A stretch of 64,000 bases of DNA from the NCBI GenBank assembly GCA_009760855.2, contig WPIO01000009.1, forward strand, positions 1,145,001 through 1,209,000. The letters run 5' to 3'. Source of the DNA: Cristatella mucedo (Eukaryota > Bryozoa > Phylactolaemata > Cristatellidae). The position numbers and the translations under genes are program-made. The notes beneath the pieces are model-generated. The model saw nothing but the letters and a program-made list of their open reading frames with translations. It was not told where the DNA came from and searched no databases. Positions within the stretch are counted from its first letter, which is position 1. Every line of letters starts with the position of its first letter. Shown here piece by piece: positions 57,656 through 64,000 of this stretch.

Positions 57656-58009
57656 TGCATTGTTCTTTTGGGGGATGGTAGAGTTACTGTGCGAAGCAAT
57701 TCAGTCTGCTGGAAATACTGGCGAAGGAAATACGAATGAATGCCGTCGCTCTGAGCACTGACAGGTTTCCGTTTTTTTCTTTACAATTATTACCATAACC
57801 CTACTGTCTGATATGCCTATTAGAATAAATGGTTCGTCTATACTATAATAATGTTCCCGTGACTTGTATTTAGTATCATTTCTGAGACAATTGCTATGTA
57901 ATTCAGTAGCCCTGGCACCTTTCATTATGCTGGGTAATTTGCAAGTAATAACTTATTTATACCTTCAGCTTAAACTATTCTCGTAAATACCTCAAGCAAC
58001 CTATCGAAA
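57656..58009. other. Unassigned spacer
   Basis: No feature recognised. Confidence 0.4.
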
Positions 58010-61000
58010 ATGAGTTTTAATAACAATATCACATTTGCATAGCGCCCTCAGAGAAATGAATTTCTTCCTTATCACTTTACGTTTGCTACAAAGGAATCAT
58101 GGTTAAAAAATTAATGGTAGCGTTTATTAGTTCAACTAACATAATGTGGTTAGAGGTGACATGCATAGGTATGAAATAAAAATGAAAAAGTGGGCAATGG
58201 CAGCATTCAGAGGTCAGTCCACATAAGCACACAAAGGGAATAATCCCATGGAATATCTAAATGCCGAGATAAATAAATTTGTTTTAGCTACTTTTTTAAT
58301 TTAATTAGGTCAGGGGATGACATGACGCTGGCATGAGTGAGTTCAAGGCTTGATTTCTCCGTAATACCTTCGAGTATCCCGCTGCTATCTTCGCTGTGAC
58401 TATTTATGAGCCGTCCTCGGATATGCTACACAAAACAGGACCTGCTTAGCATAAGATGCGATGTCGCCATTAGTCGATACTTACCAGCGGGCCTTCTCCG
58501 GCGGGTCAGTGAGAACCTTCCTGCATCCTGCGTTCGCCCTATCAACAGCTCGGCTATCACACCTACGACTCGTAAGTTTAAAGTGCTAAATAGTACTTGT
58601 TGCGGTAGTAGCCCACCCGCCGTAGCCCAGCATGTTGTGAAACGTCGTCCGACGGCCGTTACCAGGGTCAAATTCAAATTCGAAGAGCCAGCGTCCGCCG
58701 GGCCGGACGCAAACGGTAGAGACTACGAGCCACTTCATCGCCGTCCCCAGTTGCTGGACAGCCTCTTAAATTCCGCCTACTAAATGTCCGCTCGCTAAAA
58801 ACCAAGGGGTTACTTATCCGCGATCAGGTGGTCCAGGAGAAGCTAGATGCATTTCTGCTTACCGAAACCTGGATGACGCCTTGTTCCAGTAGCTGTATTT
58901 CCGAGACCACCCCACCCTGGTTATCATTCTATCAGTCCATGTGTTCTGACAAGGTTAGTGGCGGGTTGCAATTGTTGCTCGCGAATCGTTTAGCTATAAA
59001 AAGTGCAGTTTCTCGCATGGGTCATCGTTTGAATCGGTTGCTATCAGGTCTTCATCAAAGACAATGCCTCTCACCGTTGCGATATACCGGCCTCCTTCTG
59101 GCTGTCTAAACTTGTTTATAGAGGAGTTTTCAGAGTTCCTCGCTAAAATATTTGTGTGTGACAGGCCATTACTAATTGTAGGAGACTTCAAATCGGCAAT
59201 CGTTAGACCTATTCTTAAAATGCCTGGATTAGACACAGAGGTCCTAGCAAACTATTGTCCAGTCTCCCTTCTTCCGTTCTTATCAAAGATTTTTGAAAAA
59301 TTGTTGCTAAGCAGCTAGTTGAACATATTGAAAATAATGGAATGTCAGAAACATTTGAAGGAGGGTTCAAGAGGCAGCACTCTACCGAAACTGCTCTCCT
59401 CCGTGTTAACGACATTCTACGTGCCAACGACGATGGGTATGTCACTGCCCTAGCTCTGCTAGATCTGTCTGCTGCCTTCGATACCATTGATCACGAAGTT
59501 CTGCTTGAACGATTGAGAACAACGATCGGTCTGGCAGACGAAGCACTGGCGTGGTTTAAATCATACTTGTCTGATCGTGTTCAATCCGTGTCGTGTGGGG
59601 GTCAGGTCTCAGACATGAGAAGGGTCACCTGTGGTGTCCCTCAAGGGTCTGTACTCAGTCCCTTGCTGTTCTCCATTTATACACAACCTCTGGGAAAAGT
59701 GATTAAGGCCTATGGAATAGGATATCCCTTCTATGCTGACGATACTCAGTTGCATTTGTCATTTAAACCGTCGGAATCTGCTGCAGCAACTGAGAAACCG
59801 AATGCTTGCCTCGCCGATATTCGATCCTGGATGTCGGAAAACTTCCTGAAAGTAAATGACGATAAAACCGAACTGCTGCTCATAGGGAACCCTAAGCGTG
59901 TGGCGGGATTAAAGGCTTTGCTGTTCTAATAGGTGATACTATTGCGTGACCTTCACCACATGCTCATAATCTAGGTATCGTGTTCGACAGCTGCCTCAAT
60001 TTCAAAAGCTTCATTCAGAAGACTGACTCTACAGCTAGACATCACATCCGATCCCTATCCAAAATTAGAAGCTGTCTCCCACAGTGGCTTGCAAACAATT
60101 TAACTAGCTCTTTAGTTCTGCCTCGGCTTGATTATTGTAATTCCCTTTAGGCTGGGCTGCCAAAGAAAGCTATTATGCCACTACAGCCAACTATGAATAT
60201 GGCTGCAAAGCTGGTCTTCAAGTCCCAGCGGTTTGAGTACGTGTCACCTCTGGTGAAAGAGCTAGGATGGTTGCGGGTTGAGCAAAGGATACAGAGCAAA
60301 GTTCTTAAGCTGACCCACAAGGCCCGCCACGGCTTGGCTCCTTCATACCTAGCTGAGCTGCTGCATCAGTTTCAGTCTGTTCGCGCCCTCAGGTCCTGTG
60401 TGGACAATAAATTAGCTGTCACATTCCTCCGCTTAAAGACCGTTGGTGACAGAAGCTTTAGCTCTGCAGGTCCTAGACTGTGGAACTCGCTTCCACAATT
60501 CTTACGCAACGACATCTACTCTCCAACTGCCGACTACGGCACATCTTTTTCAGCGGTCTTGAACTGCTAGTTCTATGCTACTCACTACCTCAACTGCTCT
60601 CCTGACTCTGCTATGCTTCCCACTTTCTCTTTGTTGCGTGAGACGAAGTCTGTTGGCTACTGGAAGCGTACCGAAAGCCGCTTAGGCTGTGAGTGTGCTA
60701 TACAAAACTCTCCTGCGTAACACCCACATGGTCTTTATGACTTTGTGGAGTTACTGACGGAGATACACACACACATCATTTAATCTAAAATCAGATCTCC
60801 GAGAGATTTGATGTTCGTCTGCAGGGCAGGGAAATAATTCGACTTCAAAAGCGGGTAGTACGATTGCTTAGCTTAGTGGAGGAGCAAATCTTATAATTAG
60901 GCTGGAGCCATAAAATGAAGAGACCTAAATGTGAGACCATTGCAGTAGATGCCCTGCTTTACTAGGAGCAACTTGTGGTCGACGAGAAGTGTTGTGACGT

Positions 61001-61320
61001 GGCAACTGCAACACTTGCGACAGACATGCCTTGCTGCAGAACTTTTTCCTGACTGTAAGGGCCTAAATTCACGGGCGGTAGACCTGCAAAAACTGAGTCA
61101 CATAAGTCACGAATGGATGTCATAAAAACACGGACCATTTAGATGTAGTATCCCTGTGTAAGCAGGCTCAAATTTTGACAAAGCTGTGTAACTGATACTA
61201 GGCGTAATTAACTGTGAAGCTTAGGTGGTTTAATATGAGGACAACTTGGAACACGACACCTACAGTTTAGGTAGGCTCAACAAAAGATATGCTGGTAAAG
61301 CCGATTTCGAACGTCATGTT
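58010..61320 (-). mobile_element. Old LINE-A, minus strand, split by LINE-B
   Basis: The left part (58010-58352) holds the decayed tail, hairpin (AGCGCCCTCAGAGAAATGAA) and 3' UTR up to GAGTGAGTTCAAGGCTT. The right part (60785-61320) resumes at GAGAGATTTGATGTTCGTCT and runs through the C-terminal and palm-side sequence. Both parts are equally diverged. Confidence 0.65.
58353..60780 (+). mobile_element. LINE-B copy with 5' end, internally deleted, nested in LINE-A
   Basis: The ORF opens with MSRPRICYTKQDLLSIR at 58406. The start of an APE-type endonuclease follows near 58775 (LLNVRSLKTKG, LDAFLLTETWM), then VAIYRPPSGCLN and LLIVGDF. At about 59190 the sequence jumps to KSAIVRPILKMPGLDTEVLA in the reverse transcriptase fingers, so the second half of the endonuclease and the linker are missing. 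The palm is well kept: [53 protein letters not shown]. The C-terminus and 3' UTR end at about 60760 in a short ACACACAC tail. Frameshifts (for example near 58775, 59290 and 59930) prevent one continuous protein. This is the most complete LINE-B here. Confidence 0.85.
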
Positions 61321-61480
61321 TTTAAATTAGAGTATCACAAATGGTTTTCAATTCCTGGCTGCACCTCAATGTCTGCATTCAAGCACGTCACGAGTGATCT
61401 AGCCCTGAAGTTAATATTCTAATCGAAGGAGACATCAAGTCATTTGGGCCATATTCCAACTGTCTTGCTCCTAGGTCGCA
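61321..61480. other. LINE-A boundary zone
   Basis: Probably decayed LINE-A (sequence before the fingers) but not alignable by eye. Confidence 0.35.
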
Positions 61481-63195
61481 ATAATCTGCTGCTATCATGA
61501 ATAAATAGAATAATTAATATGTCATTAGCCTCAGGTCATGTCCCAGCACCTTTCGAAAACGCTAGAATCAGGCCAATTCTCATGAAAGCGACACTAGACC
61601 AAGAGAACTTGAGCAACTACCACCCATTCTCCCTTCTACCATTCCAATCGAAGACACTGGAATGGGTCGTGGCGGACTAGCTGACCTTATATCTTGAAAG
61701 TTCGAACAATGCTAGTAAGTTCCAGTCTGTCTTTAGAGCTAATCACCCCACAGAGTCACTCCACAGAGTCAGGATTGCTTAGGGTGTACAAGGACCTACT
61801 TAGGAATGCAGACATAGGTAGAGTGTCTCTACTTTTTTTGCTCGGTCTTTCTTCATCGTATGATACTATCGATCACCAAGTTCTTCTAGAGCTCCTCTTA
61901 TCTCGCCTGGGCATCACTGGCACTGCTCTGCAATGGTTCAGGCCCATCTCAGTGGCAGACCCCGGATTATTGAAGTGAATGGAGGAAGATCATCTGATGT
62001 CCCGCTGAAATATGGGGTACCTCACGGGTCCGTGCTATATCCGGTTTTTTTCACGTTTATACTCTCCCTTTTGCTGATGTGATTGCCAAGCACGATCTAG
62101 GCTTTCAATTCTATGCAGATGAAACTCCGTTGTACCTTTGCTTTGAACCCTCCCAGCCTTCGAGCACCTCAAATTCTCTCAACTCAATCGCTGCATGTAT
62201 TGATGACATCGGCACACGAATGTCAGCAAAAATTCTAAAACTCAACGATGATGAAGCTAACTTACTAGTTATGGGCAGACTCTGCGTGTTTCAGAAATTG
62301 GAAAGGCCGACGCTCAAAATTGGCTGTGCCAGCATATCTCCAGTTGAATCAGCTCGAAATCTAGGTGTCATGTTCCAAAGTGACCTCTGGTTAAACGACA
62401 TCAGCTTCACGGTCGAGTCAGCCTACTTTCAGCTACACAACATTGCTAAAACTTGGGCTTGTTTAGATAAGGATACCACCTCTAAGTGGGCCCATGCATT
62501 TGTGACGTCTTGTTTTGACTTCTGTAACTTACTGCTTCCTGGTCTACCGGCATGTGCAATGAGACGATGACAGACGGTGCAAAACTCCACAGCTAGGCTT
62601 GTCTGTTGTGAGGGCCTCAGTTGCCACATCACTCCACTTCTCGCCGACTTACACTGGCTACTAGTCAAGCAACGGATTGACTTAAAGGTTGTGTTGCTCA
62701 CATTTAGGTAACTTCATTCTTTGGCTCCAGCCTATCTCTCAGATCTACTCACCCACCAGGCCAAGCATCTTACCACCTGCTGTTCGGAATCCAACAGTTT
62801 ACCAATACCTCGTACAAACCTCATATCTTTTGGTGACCCAGTATTTAGTTCGTACGCTCCAAAAGCCTGGAACTCACTTCCGATCTGAGTCACAACATCC
62901 CCTAACTTGACCAAACTTAAAAAGAACTTAAAACACACCTATCTAGGACAGCATTAAGTTGGTTCCTGTGATTCGTCCTTCAGGTGCTTATGGGTGCTGA
63001 CACTGTGCATGCTGCCTCTTACCATATTTGCATGCTGACCCTGTGAATGTCACCCCTAACCATGCTATTCATGTTTATCAAGTAGGATGTTACACAACAT
63101 TCTATCTCGCTTTCCTTGCAGCAGGTGTGAGGCGCCTAGAAAGGGATTTATTTCTCTGACAGCGCTTTATCAAGTGCATTATTATTATTATGATT
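61481..63195 (+). mobile_element. LINE-A, longest copy: fingers to tail
   Basis: From INMSLASGHVPAPFENARIR and ATLDQENLSNYHPFSLLPF near 61510-61650, through SLLFLLGLSSSYDTIDHQVL and QFYADETPLYLCFEPSQPSS near 62105-62160 (YADD to YADE), PVESARNLGVMFQSDLW and FDFCNLLLPGLPACAMRR, to the C-terminus, 3' UTR, hairpin (GGCGCCTAGAAAGGGATTTA) and ATTATTATTATGATT tail at about 63195. A partial tandem duplication (CACAGAGTCACTCCACAGAG) sits near 61750. Stops and frameshifts are present, and the catalytic aspartate change alone would inactivate it. Confidence 0.85.
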
Positions 63196-64000
63196 ATCAG
63201 TTCTGCACAAAATTAGAATTATGAATTCAAGATGCAATACGGCTGTAATACCATCTGAAATAAGATAGAACTGCATTTGTTAGTAGGCGTTGCCAATTGG
63301 AGTATAATGCTAATAGACAGGGACTTTCTCAGAGTTGCATAATTCTGGCAAAGTCAAAAAGCCAATTTATCATGCAATGCTTTCTTTCCTTAAGCAGACC
63401 AAGCCGAGCCTCTCCGGCAACTGGATGAGTATCGGGCGACGGAGGCTCCGACTCACAGCAATAATCGAAACAATTATCGCAGCCTATGAAAAACGTGGCT
63501 GTTCGTCCTTACGTCAGAGATTACCAATTACCTAAGGTAGGCGAAAAACCTGAAGCAACACTGCGACACCAGGTCGCAATACATTGAATAAGTGACCCAA
63601 TTAGCAAGCTCAGCTGGAAAAATCTAATACGGTCAAAATATTAATTTTTCGATTTATACCAGATACCTAGGTTACAGTGCCCAGGTGTAAAATATATCTT
63701 CAAAAAGTGACCTGCTAGTTTCTGCTCCGGCTATTACCTCGCATGAGTCGATGGAGGGCGGACTGCTAATGCTTGCCCACCCGACTCGTCGAGCGGGCAC
63801 TGCGGACTCAGTGGCACGCTTCTTTGTGTAGCTGCAGCCTCGCTTCTTTGCACTGCACTGTTGCATCGGCTTAAGAGATCTAGCTCCGGAAATATTGGCA
63901 GGTAGTGAAGCCGGCTCGCCAGCAACAGCTGCATATGACTGTCTCTGCAGGCTGGAGCGAGTGGCCGTCCTAAAACTGTAGCGCCTCGCTGGCCTTGTCT
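63196..64000. other. Unassigned spacer with one exon-like segment
   Basis: 63398-63536 (+) lies between a strong acceptor (TGCTTTCTTTCCTTAAGCAG) and a strong donor (CCTAAG/GTAGGC). None of its frames stays open to the donor, so it could be an untranslated exon or a coincidence. The final 300 bp are GC-richer with no recognised gene. Confidence 0.3.

Noticed and set aside
58406-58783. Independent host gene upstream of LINE-B
   Set aside because: It leads, with one frameshift, straight into the endonuclease start and resembles the N-terminal part of CR1/L2-type ORFs, so it belongs to the LINE-B copy.

Overview
The window reads as nuclear DNA of an invertebrate animal. Reasons: two families of CR1/L2-type non-LTR retrotransposons, tRNA-derived SINEs, long microsatellites, a piece of mitochondrial large-subunit rRNA pasted into nuclear repeats, and small spliced genes with GT-AG introns and AATAAA signals. 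I cannot name the phylum. Nothing bacterial or viral is supported.

Most of the sequence is transposon debris. LINE-A (about 20 pieces) has a CR1/L2-like reverse transcriptase and a 3' UTR ending in a hairpin (AAAGCGCC...GGCGCTTT) plus a (TTA)n tail. LINE-B (9 pieces) has an endonuclease/reverse transcriptase ORF and an (ACATT)n tail. SINE-T1 has a tRNA-like head and a tail nearly identical to the LINE-A 3' hairpin; SINE-T2 is a second tRNA-derived SINE. The copies form nests: LINE-A inside LINE-B (54.0-55.2 kb), LINE-B inside LINE-A (58.35-60.8 kb), LINE-A inside LINE-A (16.3-17.2 and 39.4-40.2 kb), SINE-T2 inside LINE-B (9.1-9.3 kb), an unnamed element inside LINE-A (3.43-3.79 kb), and mitochondrial rRNA inside a nested LINE-A (16.47-16.70 kb).

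Small candidate genes for secreted, mostly cysteine-rich peptides sit between the repeats. The best are a defensin-like CS-alpha-beta peptide at 12.8 kb (+) and a two-exon gene at 45.2-45.8 kb (-) with signal peptide, acidic propeptide and an 8-cysteine domain resembling a chitin-binding type-2 domain. Weaker candidates lie at 41.5 kb (+), 57.4 kb (+), 34.7-35.0 kb (-), 35.8-36.3 kb (+), 32.8-33.2 kb (+), 21.3 kb (-), 8.1 kb (-) and 49.2 kb (+).

Layout: 0-5 kb repeats with a (GCA)n array; 5-12 kb mixed AT-rich spacer and LINE-B; 12.5-17.5 kb peptide gene and LINE-A nests; 17.5-28 kb mostly unidentified spacer with decayed LINE-A; 28-30 kb LINE-B; 30-38 kb spacer, candidate exons, large AT arrays and a short CpG-rich patch; 38-41 kb repeats and a perfect 30-bp hairpin; 41-50 kb peptide genes, GA and CA arrays; 50.6-63.2 kb a nearly continuous stack of nested LINEs; 63.2-64 kb spacer. 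The only link I see between genes and repeats is that the 3' splice site of the defensin-like gene lies directly after a LINE-A tail.
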